Shown one piece after another: positions 1 through 13,256 of a stretch of DNA of 64,000 nucleotides. The position numbers and the translations under genes are program-made. This stretch comes from Panonychus citri (Eukaryota; Arthropoda; Arachnida; Trombidiformes; Tetranychidae). The notes under the pieces were generated by a model. That model worked only from the letters and a program-made list of their open reading frames with translations. It searched no databases and was not told the origin of the DNA. Each line of letters begins with the position of its first letter. The first letter of the stretch is position 1. The DNA is taken from contig NW_026515540.1 of assembly GCF_014898815.1 (NCBI RefSeq), positions 1,798,001 through 1,862,000 of the forward strand, written 5' to 3'.

Positions 1-1304
1 CAATTGTCTTGAAATAAATTAAAATTAAGCATTTAATTTAAACCATCACGCTGAAAGTTAATTGTTACAATTTAACCAAATAATTTTGTTTTCATATTCA
101 TTATAAAAGTTTCAGTTATCGGCTCGATAATTTTGGATTGTTGGATTTTGTTTATGATTAATTGTTGACAATTATAATTAAGATAATCATATCTTACAGA
201 TTCACAATGTTGATTGTTGTTTACACTCTTCTGATTATAACAATTGAATTAATAACAATAGTTTATAAATGTAATCGTTTTTCATGTTGACGCCTGTTGA
301 TTTTTGATGAAAAAAACTGTTTGCAACTTAAAAATATATTAACACTTTTACTGTTGATATTATAATACAACGATCCGTAACAATGATACTAATTATTATC
401 ATCAACCTAAACAACAACAACAACAACAACAAATAATTACAATTAACTATTTCTCTTCATAAATTAAGTTAATCAAATATTATGATGACTATTTTAATTG
501 TTGGTTTTTTTAGTGAAAAAAATTCAAAGCAAAACAGTCAAGTCACTCAGATGAACATTATAAAAATCATTCAACAAAATACTATTAATAATTGTGAATT
601 AAAGTGATATCATGAATGAGATAAGATTCAAATCTTTGAATGTAATTACAATAAACGAAGCAAAAATATCATTGACCCACTTCCGGTTAAAGTGACCTAA
701 AGAAGGAGGCGATTTTAGAATCATTTCTCTCTCTCTCTCTCTCCCTTTGTAAAAAGTATAACAATCCAATCAGTGAGAGAACATGATAATCTTAAGATGA
801 TGAGAAGGAGAGAGAGAGAGAGAGAGACGCCTATGGAGAGAAAAGGACGAAAGGGGATTTGTCATTTTATGAATGAATGCAAATCAATGGAACCAAAGAA
901 TAAGAAAAAAAATAGAAATGATTATACAATAGAAATTGAGATGATGATAAAGGAAGATAAGATGATGATAGAAAATGTCTTCTGAAAATTGTGATAATAT
1001 TTCTTAAGGAAAAAAACCTTTGGTGCGAAACATGAAAGGTAAAGCTATCAAAAGGTAATATAATAATAGGAATTGTGTTTACGTTGTGATAGTAAAAAAA
1101 TATGGGAATATGTCGTTAGAAGGAAAAAATCAATGGTAACCAACATAGCGAAGATGATGGTGAGAGGAAGGAAGATCAAGGGCAGAGTGAGAGGTGGGTA
1201 ACTAGGGGTGGCAGTGGTGATGGTGAAGATGATTAGAGTAAAATAAAAGTGTAAAGTTAAGAAGAGGAAATGATTTAGGTAACCATAGACCGTAACACAC
1301 ACAC

Positions 1305-1310
<6 letters not shown>

Positions 1311-1362
<52 letters not shown>
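1311..1362. repeat. (GA)n microsatellite, about 26 units
   Basis: An uninterrupted AG/GA dinucleotide run of about 52 bases. Shorter (CT)n/(GA)n tracts occur at 731-743, 809-828 and 2218-2253. Confidence 0.95.
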
Positions 1363-1366
<4 letters not shown>

Positions 1367-2213
1367 TAAGATTCAATAACATTTTCGGGTAATAATAGTT
1401 TGACAACAGTGTCAACAGTGTTGTTGATACCTTTATGTAAGATTTTTAGAAAATTGTTACAGGTAACAATCTATAATTTACCATGGTTACATGAACTTGA
1501 ATCTCTCTGAGTTTTTAAAGTTTAACCAAAATTTTGGATGCAATGTGTAACCACTAAGAAAATTGTTGTTACTCTTGAAATGTCAGTTTCATGTAAGAAA
1601 AAAAGTGTTTTTTGATTACCATGGCGTGTCCATCAACCCTTGAAAATATCTCTTTTTTGTTCCAGGTCACATTAAGATGAAAAAGAGGGTATTTTCATCA
1701 TCATCATCATCATCAACTCTCTCTCTCTCTCTACTTACTCCCGATTTCATTATTATCTCGTGTGCTGCTTTTTCACTTGTGTCGTCGGGTAACAACGGGT
1801 TGATTTATATTATCACACTTATCATTATAAATGATAATGTTACTTATGTTATTTGTTATAAAATTGGATAATTAATTTACCTGTAAAAAATTACAGTTTC
1901 CTTGCGTTGGAAATGATTTTATCATGAAATGAACAATTTCTTTGAAACATTATTTTTTCCAATTCCTAGATTAGGTTGTCAGAATGATGATGGTTATCTA
2001 TCTTTCTCTCAAAATAAGAAATCCAATTACTTAGGAAGTTGATGATAATGATTGGAGAAATTTTGATGATGAAGATGAAGATGATGATATCGCCCGAAGG
2101 CGAATTAATTTCCAGTCAACTGAAGCTTCTTTTTCTCATTACAAAATGTCTGTTCGATCATTATTATTACTCATCATCATTTCATTTAATTTTACCTGAG
2201 CTTTATCATCATC

Positions 2214-2256
<43 letters not shown>

Positions 2257-3878
2257 ATCATCATTATTATCCATGGATTTTTAATCAACTTATTACTTTA
2301 TGTACATAGAAAAATATTAATAATGATGATAATTCAGCTAATTGGTTGCATCTCTTGATAAACTCATCGATATTAAATTTTTAATATAAAGCGATTTGAA
2401 TTGCAAAGTGATTTATTACCAAATTAGTTTTACAATTATCATGATAATCATTTTTCTCCATCTATAGGAACATAATTAGTTAATTACAAAAGAGCAACAA
2501 TTGAATTGATTGTTGATGAGTTACACTTTTTTCCTTTGCAAATTTAAGAAACAGTTAATTGTACTGTTTATAATCAACTTGATTGATTCAAAATGATTTT
2601 TAAACAGAATATTAAGATTTTAGTTTAATCATTCAAACAATTATATACTCCTACACATAGGAAGAGTATATAAACTTTAACCAGTGATAATCAACTAATT
2701 ACAACAACAAATTGATGATGTCAATTGATGATTATTCCTGATAATCTAATGACCTTAATGAAAATACTGAAACAAGATGATAATCATGATTAAACAATGA
2801 ATTTAGGTTGATAATAGTTTTAGAAATCTTTATCGGTTGTAATCATAATCAAAATGATCGCAAGTTAATAATGAAAAGTTGATTAAAGTAGGTTTACAGG
2901 TAACCCTGTGGGAAGAAGATGATACAATAAAAAAAGACCATAAAAACGTCAATCGTTTTAAAATGATGATGATTTTGCAATAGATGATGAGGATGAAGAT
3001 GAAGATGATGATGATGCTAACGAAGAAACAACAAATTGATGATTAACATTATTTATATTGTGAAGCCTGTCATTGGTAAGGTAATCAACTTTTACCTTAG
3101 TAATTGAAATGTTTGAGGTTAAATGATGAACAAGAAAATTAACTTCTTCGGTTAATATAATTGCTGATAGATTTATAATCAACAATAAACTGTTGTACCG
3201 ACCAAAGGCCAGTTTCAGGTCACTAGTTACCGTGTAAATTGTGATGATAATTTAAGATATATAATATTTAGTTACAATGAAGAAGAAACAAAAAAAAACA
3301 ACAGAAACAATTTGTCCGAAAATATCGTTAGACAAAATGATTATTATCATTTTAATGATTAAGATGATAAATATAATGATGATGATGATGTTTGATGACC
3401 AGGATGATAATGGTCAAGGTCAGAGTTTTACTATTATTGAAGCTCCTTTTTTGTGGTTTCAGCTTTTTTTTGACACTTTTTTTTCTTGTAATTATTATAT
3501 TTGTGCTCTCATTTCATTGATTAATCGCAACCACAAGACTTTTGAGTTAATCATCATAATGATCTGATTTCAATTAATCATCAGTTTGAAATTAAATCTC
3601 TATTGATTAACTAACACAATCTCTCTCTCTCTACCCTTACTATTAATATAATTCAATCAAAATGAAGGTTGAAAATAAACGCCCTCAGGCTAAGTTGTAA
3701 GTATATTAACATTGGGTGCGACTTTACTGATGATTTCAATCAATATTATGTTATTTTTTTCAATCAATTTAATCAATCACTTAATTACACAATCTATTCA
3801 CCTCAAAATCTAGATTTAAGTCATCACTACAACAGCAACGTTGATTGTTGGTGATTTATATGTATTTGTATAATTTGA

Positions 3879-3879
<1 letters not shown>

Positions 3880-3908
<29 letters not shown>
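3880..3908. repeat. (CT)n microsatellite
   Basis: A near-perfect TC run of about 28 bases, followed by a short TG run. Confidence 0.9.
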
Positions 3909-3909
<1 letters not shown>

Positions 3910-5187
3910 GTGTGTGTCTTTTTATTTCATGTTGACAATATCCCTTAATCCAATTCAATTTAAATGCAATCTTTGATTATCTAACCCCATAATCACATAA
4001 TCGTGATCAACGACATAGATGATCAGCTTGATCATCGTGGTGACCTACGCCCGGGTCATCATTAAGACAGATTATCATCAACAATTATCATTGTCATCAT
4101 TTTTTTTAATCATAATCATAATCATCATATTTTTTTACCCTCTTACCTTGTAAGTTAAGGTCGTGCTACAATGAATGATTAACTATCTATTTAGGTAATC
4201 AGTAAATTGTTGAGGTTGTGATTTGTTGACAATAATAAAAGTAAATCGTGTTATTGTCCTCAAGATAATCATTTCAACTAACCTCTAATTGTGATCACAA
4301 TTGTTAAATTAAACTTAAATTTAGGTGCAGAATCTAAACAATTATGATTAATAACTTGAATTAAAATCACTCGAAAAAAATAACAAATATCATCAAAAAA
4401 AAGCAACTAACCATTTATGTAACTTGATTAAACTTCATCGTGATACTATTTGGTAATAACAATTAGCTACAATTTAAAATTGACTTTTAGTGATTAAATC
4501 AAGAATGGGAAATATTTTAATTGTTTCTTGGTTGATTTTGATTACCAGACAATTGGAAAATAATTAAAGGAGTGGTTAATTGTTTTTTTCTACTGATTCT
4601 GTTAACTGTCTTGTGTTTTTCATCATAATCAACAATGACTGATTGTAACAATCAATTGATTATTAACCATGTTGTTAAGATTGTTGTTCTGACTGTTGTT
4701 GATTGAATGATGTTATCAAGTTTGTTATAAATATAATATATAAAGTAAATAATTTCAAAGTGATCAATCAAATAATTGCGAGAAAGTTAAAGGTAAATTA
4801 AAATTAACTTATATTACAGGTAAATACATCATATCAATATCATATTGTTATTACTCAACAATACTAATCAATCTAGGGAATTAAAATTGTTTTAGAGTTA
4901 ATCAAGCAAACAAGTAATCAAGAAAATCATCACAATCAAAAAGCTAATGAAATGTAATCAACAAGAAAACAAATGAGTAAAAGTAATTTAAACTTAAAGG
5001 TTTACCCGCCTTTCAATTGGTATTGGTTATATTATCATCCCAATTATCTTGATTATCAGCATCTAGAATTAATAATTGTTATAAAACAATCAACTCGTGC
5101 AAGAGAATACAAAAAATTATCGTCATCACTTTATCATCTTCATCATCATCATTGGGAATGTCAGTAAAATCGATGAGATGATGAAAC

Positions 5188-5189
<2 letters not shown>

Positions 5190-5240
<51 letters not shown>
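5190..5240. repeat. (CT)n microsatellite, about 25 units
   Basis: An uninterrupted CT run of about 51 bases. About 50 bases downstream, near 5300, lies a short GAGAGA tract of opposite polarity that could pair with it. Confidence 0.95.
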
Positions 5241-5241
<1 letters not shown>

Positions 5242-8200
5242 GCTGATGATCACAATAAAGATGGATAGGTGATCATGATGAAGATGATGATCTTCATTGA
5301 GAGAGAGAGAGTCAAGAAGATATGTCAGATTGATGTATTAAAAGTAAACAAACAAATCATCATGATTATCATCCTCTTTTTTTTATCTTCATTTTCATCT
5401 GAGGGAAACTTAATGCAAAACAAATAATCGTAGTAAAAATTATTACTTTGATCAGTTAATTGTCTTGTTGATGGAGAGATGATGATGAACAGTTGATTAA
5501 TAACACAACGAGATATAAATAGTGATGATGATGATGATAAAAACGATGATGTTTATAAATTATTTTTGCAATTTGATTAAATTGCTAGTTTCATGTTAAT
5601 TCAAGTTGCTCTCAATTTATGTTGAAACTTTTTTTTTACACAGTTAATATCGTTACTAATTTACATTTACAAGTAACACGGACTTGTTATCATCATTATC
5701 ATCTTGTTTATTAATATTATAAGATGATGATAATGATCATATTGACCACAGAATGGAAATGTTTTTATGGTTAAAAAAATAAGAGGGTGATATAAGATCG
5801 TGCTGGGTGCTGCCTTATCAAGGTGATGATGATGCTTCTTACTCAGCATCATCATTATCATCAAAGTCCTCAGTCCAGTTCTTGTTGGTGCCCATTTACC
5901 TCCTCCCCCTTGGATTCAAATCAGAGTTTGGGATCACGATTTGCATCATTATAATACCTTAACCTCCTCCCTGGAAAATATTATATCGTTACCCTGAAAA
6001 TCCAACCGTTACCATCACTATTTAGATCACGAAATCCCAATCGTCTTTTTCACCATCTTGATCTCTTTTTTTTCATTTTTTCTACTTTTCTATTTTCTTT
6101 TCTCTCTCACTCTATCATCATTGTTACTCTTTTTTCACCTTTTTGTTTCTCTCTCTCTCTCTCTCCCTTAGTATCCTTTATCTTCCTCATCCTCTTCATC
6201 TCCTTCTTATGGTTTTGTTTCTTATATAATCCAAAGTATATTAATGATCCAGTGTAATAATTAAGTGAAAACTAATTGACTTTTACTTGGATGTTTATTA
6301 TTATCCAGGTTACTGTTCATTTCTAAGGTTCGTTGTTAATTGTTACCTGAACTTTTTTCCGCGATTTTTCTTTTTAATAGTTACAGTTTTAAACAAAAGG
6401 TTATTTAGTTAATTGTGTGACGAAACCGTGATCATCATCATCTCATGATTATCACTCTCACTTTTTGTTTCATTTGCAATCCATTTTGCTTTTAATTGTT
6501 ACTCTTGATTAGTACTTATTGTTACTATTGTATTCATCATGATGATAACTTTTCCTTTCTCTCATAAACTTTGTTGTTCTGTTTTCAAACCATGAAAATG
6601 ATTTAATTGTTTACTATTATTTTTGATTTAGTTCTGATCTCATTTAAGTTATACAATAATTTGATTAACCTGCAATGTCAGTTAGCTAGTTAGTTGATTA
6701 CTGATTAGTTAACTAATCAGCGTGTTATCCTCATCAAAAAGTTATCCAAATTAACAATTGCTTATTTAATTGCTATCAACATAATAATTTATCATTCACT
6801 TGAAACAAGGTTAATCAATTTTGATTATTCACAATCAATGAACCTCTCGCTTCCAACAATCAACAAATCAGTATTTATAATAATTTAAATTTTAATGAAA
6901 CTTGATCAACAATTAACTCATCTTGAGTCCATTTTTACACTCTAATTGTGTCTGATTACCATTAACAAGATATATTAATAATAAACTTTCAATTGGAATC
7001 AATTTAAATCAAATAGTTTAATTGTTTCTTAGTGTAAAACTTTTTTTGTTAATTTAATTACAATTAAAATAATTCCAATTAATAGTAACAATAATCCGTG
7101 ATGATGATAATTTATAATCATATCACTGATCATCTAACTCTCATATCAACAATTAATAAATGATGAAAAATCATCTGTCTCTTTTTAAACAACAATTAAA
7201 AGATAAACAAACAAAAGTAAATACAATTTAACAGAAATTAATTGTTAACTATTAAAGAAACACAGTTTTAAGGAATCAGCAACAATTTAATCAACTAAAC
7301 TGATTGTAAGTGTTGATAGTAAACCCGAAACATGTTGATCATGATTTACAATCAGCATATATCGTAATGGATAAAACTAAATTAACCCTTAATTTTGTTC
7401 AATTGATGGATTCCGTGATTAGATTTTATTTTTCTTAATCATGATGATGATTAACAAATAAACGAAATGAAAAACATCAACAGTTAACAATCAGCAATTC
7501 ACTCTCTCTCCCTTCCTGAATAACCATGCAAAGAATCAGCATCATCATTATCATCTTAATCTTCCTAATCATCATCATCATCATTTCTCTTTCTAATTGG
7601 TTTAAAACAGATTATTTCAAAAGTGAAAGAAAAAAACTAATACAATCTTCATCTCTATCATCAATTGTTGATCAATATCATTCGGAAGTTAATCAGTAAA
7701 CAGAAAAAAAACTTTTGTTCATCTTCATGATGAGAGATTTTTTTTCCTCTATGATTATTATCATGAAAATCCGTTTATCATCATGTTACATGATGATGTT
7801 GATCTGATGAAGAAGCTGAATTGATAATAATTCAATCTTGATGTTTCAGCTTTTGCATTGAATCACATTATTATTATGATAACTGTTGTTTGATTGAGAT
7901 TGAATTTACAAAATGAACACTTTAATTGTTTAAATTAATTAATCAAAAAAGAAAATGATATAAACAATTAACTTTATAAAATAATAACCAATGGGAAGAG
8001 ATGATGAGGATGATTAAATAGCGTGAGCATATTTTTTTTTAATTTGATTCGTTTATCAGTGATGATTAAGAAGATATTTTTTTCATTGATTTTTTGTTTA
8101 TTCTGATGAAGAAGATAAATAATCTATCATCATCATCATCTTTTTATCCAATGTATTTGTTAGATTACTTTTTTCCCTATCGATCTGATTGAGAATCAAC

Positions 8201-8257
8201 GATTAACTAATTAATGATTTTAAAGGTTAATGAGTTTTTACTTTAATGTATCTACAA

Positions 8258-8260
<3 letters not shown>

Positions 8261-8298
<38 letters not shown>
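8261..8298. repeat. (GA)n microsatellite, about 19 units
   Basis: An uninterrupted AG run. The opposite-polarity (CT)n run at 8639-8673 lies about 340 bases downstream, so the two could form a long imperfect inverted repeat. Confidence 0.95.
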
Positions 8299-8299
<1 letters not shown>

Positions 8300-8636
8300 A
8301 AGTAAGATGATAGATTATACATTTAAGATGAATAATATTTGATGAGGATGATGAAGATTTTTCTTTGTATTTTCATCTTAAACGCGTAACCACAGAAGCG
8401 AAAGGTAAATTACAATGAAAGCACTAATAAACTAGGCTAATATCTTGAGCTTTAATGAGCCTCGCGGCAATCAAAATACATCGGAGGTCTTTCTCATCAT
8501 CATAATCTAAAGATTTATCTTCACGAACTTATCAACTCCCCTTGGACCTTTTATTAAGTCTAAACAATTAACTGATTGTCTAATCAAAGTTAACCATCGA
8601 AAGTAATAAAAACAAAGTGGTTTCTATTACATTTTC

Positions 8637-8638
<2 letters not shown>

Positions 8639-8673
<35 letters not shown>
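8639..8673. repeat. (CT)n microsatellite, about 17 units
   Basis: An uninterrupted CT run, complementary to the (GA)n tract at 8261-8298. Confidence 0.95.
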
Positions 8674-8677
<4 letters not shown>

Positions 8678-8971
8678 CTTTCCTTCTAATCATCTTCGTC
8701 AATCATCTTCCTCTTCCTTTTCCTCCTCCCCTTAATGAATTATCCATCTGATTGTCAAGATATAAGATTCGTAGGCCACCTTCAAATCAATTTTCTTCAT
8801 CATCTTCAAATCATCTCACTAATCTCATCTCAATTTCCAATCTCTTTGTTAAATTTTTCCTACTGATGATGACGATAATACTTTCATTGATCTTCATCTT
8901 TTTGATACTAACGTTGAATCTAATTTTACGCTTATTTGTAAAATTCTTAACAATCATCTTCATCATCAAGG

Positions 8972-8972
<1 letters not shown>

Positions 8973-9007
<35 letters not shown>
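8973..9007. repeat. (CT)n microsatellite, about 17 units
   Basis: An uninterrupted CT run. It produces a spurious Leu-Ser repeat in one forward frame (8752-9036). Confidence 0.95.
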
Positions 9008-9015
<8 letters not shown>

Positions 9016-12000
9016 TTGACCACTCCTTTAGTTTAAAACTCCCAACAGTAGTCAAACCGATCAATGAAAAAGCTCAGGTATCATCAGCAATTTTTCATTA
9101 TAATAGACATTGATATCCACGCCTTCCTGGTTATAATTGCAACACAAAATTATCATCATCATCATTTTAATAATTTAAAGATAACGCTAATAGTTAATTG
9201 TGACCTCCATTAATAAAACTAAATCTATTGATTAATGTTCATTTCCCTACAATCAATTGATTGACTGACAGTTGATTATTGCACTTTTTACAAATTGATT
9301 CATTTAATTCAATCAATTTTTCACTTTGCTTAATCAATTGTGTAATGGATCATTGTGATTAATTCAAACTTAATTATTAATTGTTCCATTAATCCAATGA
9401 ACAATTTGTTAATTGAAAATTGTTTTCTCCTTCTGTTGATGCTTAACATAACTTGCAAATCATTTCAATCAACATCAAAATGGTTACAACTTAAATTTTA
9501 TGATTAACTTGTAATTGTTGTCTCATTTGATTACAATTTAATCAATTAATCAATTAAAATAGACCGTAGATAATATAAAGCCTTGATTTTATCTTCTTTC
9601 ATCATAATTATCTTCATCTATTTATGTCCTTTGGCAATGTCTTAATCACGTTTTAAATTAACTTAACCAACGCCTTAATTATAACAACTGACCTCAAGTT
9701 AACTGTGATTAACAATTAAGTTGATTCAAAAAAGTAAAAGCAAAAAAAAAGACTTGGGTGTTTTATTTATAAGACACAATTTGATTGTCAACAATTAACG
9801 TCCACTGAGATTGTTGATTGTTGATTGTTTGTCTTATTAAAGTGAAATAATTGTGACCTGTGTTCTGGTTATTGTTTAATTTCATTCATTGGAACTTAAA
9901 TTGTTTAATCAATTGTTATTCTGTGTTATCATCAATTATCACACAATCAACATAATCTTAATCAACAGAAATTAAAAGCTTTGTTGATTAACTTTAAGGT
10001 TAAAAACTTTAACAATGACAAAACGTAAACTTATAAATGTACAACCTGAGATACAATTGTAATTAACTTACCTTAAAATTGGTTTAACCATTTTTAATAC
10101 ACAATGACAATTAACAAAGTCTAACAATAACAATGACAATGACAATCTATTTAATTAGTATGATGGCAAAAATATTATCAATCTTTATCTTCATCATCTG
10201 TGAAATATTAATCCATGAGAGGAAGATGAAGATTAGTAAATTACCTTTAGGAGGAAATGGTTGATGATTAAAAATTATACGCATCTATGATTCCCTTTTG
10301 ACAATTTAATTGTTGCTTGATTGTTGTTTGATAATCATTAAATCATACTGATAGTCAAGGATAGAAAAGGAAAGTGAATAAGAAGACGATTTACCTTTAA
10401 TCATTTACTATTAAATATTATCAAAGGTAAATTAGCATCTTATCACTAGAGCGATTCAAAGATGATGATGATGATTACCTTTTCCGAGAAGATGATGGAG
10501 GAAGATAAACTTCCTCTTCTTCCTCTTCTTCATCTCTATCATCATGTAATATTTTACCATCGCTGATTATAATTATACTGATTGTCATCATCATCTTAAC
10601 CACTGCCATCGGACTCGGTTTGGTGATGATTATGGTCACTTGGTGTTAATCCAGTTCCGGTTATCATGTTTAATTGTATTAACATTTTATGAGGTTTAAA
10701 TATCAAGTTGATTGTAACAAAACCAGATAATCTTGATTAACCTTCATGGATAATACAATCATGAGAATTGATAATAATCTTGATTGAGAATTAAATTTTC
10801 TTGTTGTTTTGTTTTGATTAAAATGAATAATCAATTGATAAAGAAAACAAATCTCTATCTTGATTGATAATTTCTCATTTTGCAAGGTTAACAATTATCA
10901 TTTGATTATCCAAGTTAAAAGCTAATCAAAAGACACAGTTAATTGTTAATTCAATTGAATTTTATCATAATAACAGTTAGAACACAATTATTACCAATAA
11001 AATTTGATTTACTGTTTAAATCAGGAAAGAAGAGGAAGAAAAATATATTCAGAAATCAAATGAAATCCAATTATCATCATCATCATCATCCTCATTGATT
11101 GTTGATTGGATATGATTGTTGTTAAACTGATTAACGTTTGAAGTTCAAATGATTGGATCAACAATTTAACATTGAACAACAATAAAAGTAACACTAAATG
11201 ATTACAGTTAGTTAATTTAACTGTCCAAAGTTGGGAAATGTTTTACTTGAAAAAATTATTGGCTCAATTGATTCTGGTGGTTAACTTTATATATTATTAC
11301 ATGAAAGTTACATGAATCATTCAATTGTAATCATAATCAAAGAGTTAAAACTGAAACAATCAACAGGATCAAATCCATGATTAGTATTTGGTATCAATGG
11401 CCTTACAATATAATATCTGCAATCCACTTACACCATGGTGATAATGATTTTCAGGAATTCACAAGAACTTTTTTTTCTGATTGTTTTCACAATCAATGAT
11501 TATCATCATCAGGTTACAGTTAAGGTTGATTAATCAGAAAAATGATCGAAAATAAGTAATTTTTTTCTCCATCATCATCAACCAGAAATTTGGGTCTTTC
11601 TGTTTTCCCTATTGTATAATCATATGTTACTGACCATCACTTTTACCCAATCAGAAAGCAAACACTTTTCGAGACTATTTGATAACAATCAATTGATTGC
11701 TGACGATGAGAATAACTAATTGAAGTAAATTCTAAACATTTTCTTATTTTCATTAATTGAATTGTACAAAAAGAACTGAATAGTTTCCTGATTGTTAATA
11801 TTTTCTCTTCCTCTTTTTGTTTTCTTATGATTCTACAATGTCACTAACATCTTAATCATCTTCATCTTAATCATCATCACTTTTAAAGTCCACAATCAAG
11901 TAACATTACGATTGTTATTTTTTCTTGTTCCTCTTTCATCATCATCATCATCATCAAAACTTCATTCAGTTGATCATCTTCATGTATTTTATCATGTAAC

Positions 12001-12114
12001 TAATTATGATGATGGCGAAGAGAAAATTTTTTTGACACTTAACAATTGATTCTTAATCAATTGTTTAGTGTTATTCAATCAAAGAAAAAATTGAATTAAC
12101 AATTGCATAAATAT

Positions 12115-12135
12115 GATGATGATGATGATGATGAG
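12115..12135. repeat. (GAT)n trinucleotide repeat
   Basis: Seven perfect GAT units. GAT/ATC triplet runs recur across the window, for example at 11938-11956, 18298-18316 and 26473-26501. Confidence 0.9.
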
Positions 12136-13256
12136 TAGGAGGAAGATGAATTGAGAGGGCGAAAGACAAATGATGAAGATGGAGCATTGATTTTTAGGCC
12201 AAGGCTCAATAGTGACCGTTGATGATAGTAATTATGATTTTATTGCCATTATTGTTGTCTAACTGTAATTAACAGTTAATTGTACACATATACATGAATA
12301 TGTGGCTATTTATGTATTAATAGGAGCTTTGTACTCAATAGGATGATCACAATTAACAGTGAAAAAAAATCTTTTTGCTACTTTACTCCAACACCAGGCA
12401 ACTTTCTGAATGAAAATTTGTTTTTTTCATCATTTCTACGATATTAAAAGTGTGTGTATACAATTAAATACCCAAGGTAATCAATAAATTGATGTAATTC
12501 TGAGATGATAACAATCATGTTTATATCATGTTGTTGTGAAATAGTAATCATTTTGATAATAACTTCCGTTGTTTTTTTTTCACTTAATGTAAGTTGATCA
12601 TGATGGTTAACTAGAAAAAGGAAAAGAAAAATAAATTGATGAAAAAAAGAAGATGATTTTCACTTGAACTTACCTGGAAATCCTGAACAATTTGATGACA
12701 TTTTTAATAGTAGATTTATTGTAAGAAAATTGTACTATTTTTTGTTATTATTACTTCTGGTTTCCAATTGATAATGATGATAATCTATGAACCGTTAATG
12801 ACAATGATCGTTGATGATTTTGATTCCTCTCTCTCTCTCCCTCATGATTCTGATCTTCATCATGTAAAATATAACAAAGATAATCTGATGAAAAAAGATC
12901 AGATAAAAAATGATGGGAGAAAGAGGTAATGATGATGGGTCGTTATGGGACAAAAGGATTATATATCAATGTGATGTCATTTTCATGAAGATCATGATTG
13001 TGAACAATCAATCTGATGAAAAAGAGGATTAAAAACTCACCTTGATACACTTGGATTAATATTGTTACATTTTTTTTGTTCTTGTCCTTGTCTTATTGAT
13101 ACAAAGGTTAGAACACTTTGACTTTTCTTGGTTGATTGTTGTTTGATTGTCTTTTTTAAATTGTCTCTCAGTATTTTGTCACTTTATTGATCCACTGATT
13201 TGAAAGATAATTAACCAATCAATTTACCTTTTTCATTGTTTTCTTTTGTCATTTAG

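Larger units (their letters stand above)
1..13256. other. Gene-poor region, probably 5' flank or intron of the Ptp99A-like gene
   Basis: I found no exon that can be supported on either strand. Open frames here are short and are made of dinucleotide or GAT/ATC repeats (Leu-Ser, Asp/Met or His runs). The sequence is A+T-rich with many TAATTGTTA-like words and simple repeats. Exon 13257 begins in phase 1, so at least one upstream coding exon of the phosphatase gene (signal peptide, perhaps more ectodomain) must lie in this stretch or beyond the left edge; I could not find it. Confidence 0.6.

Noticed and set aside
2039..2284. Forward 81-codon frame ending in Leu-Ser repeats
   Set aside because: Made of GAT triplets and a (TC)n tract; no coding character. 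The same holds for 8752-9036 and 1677-1871.
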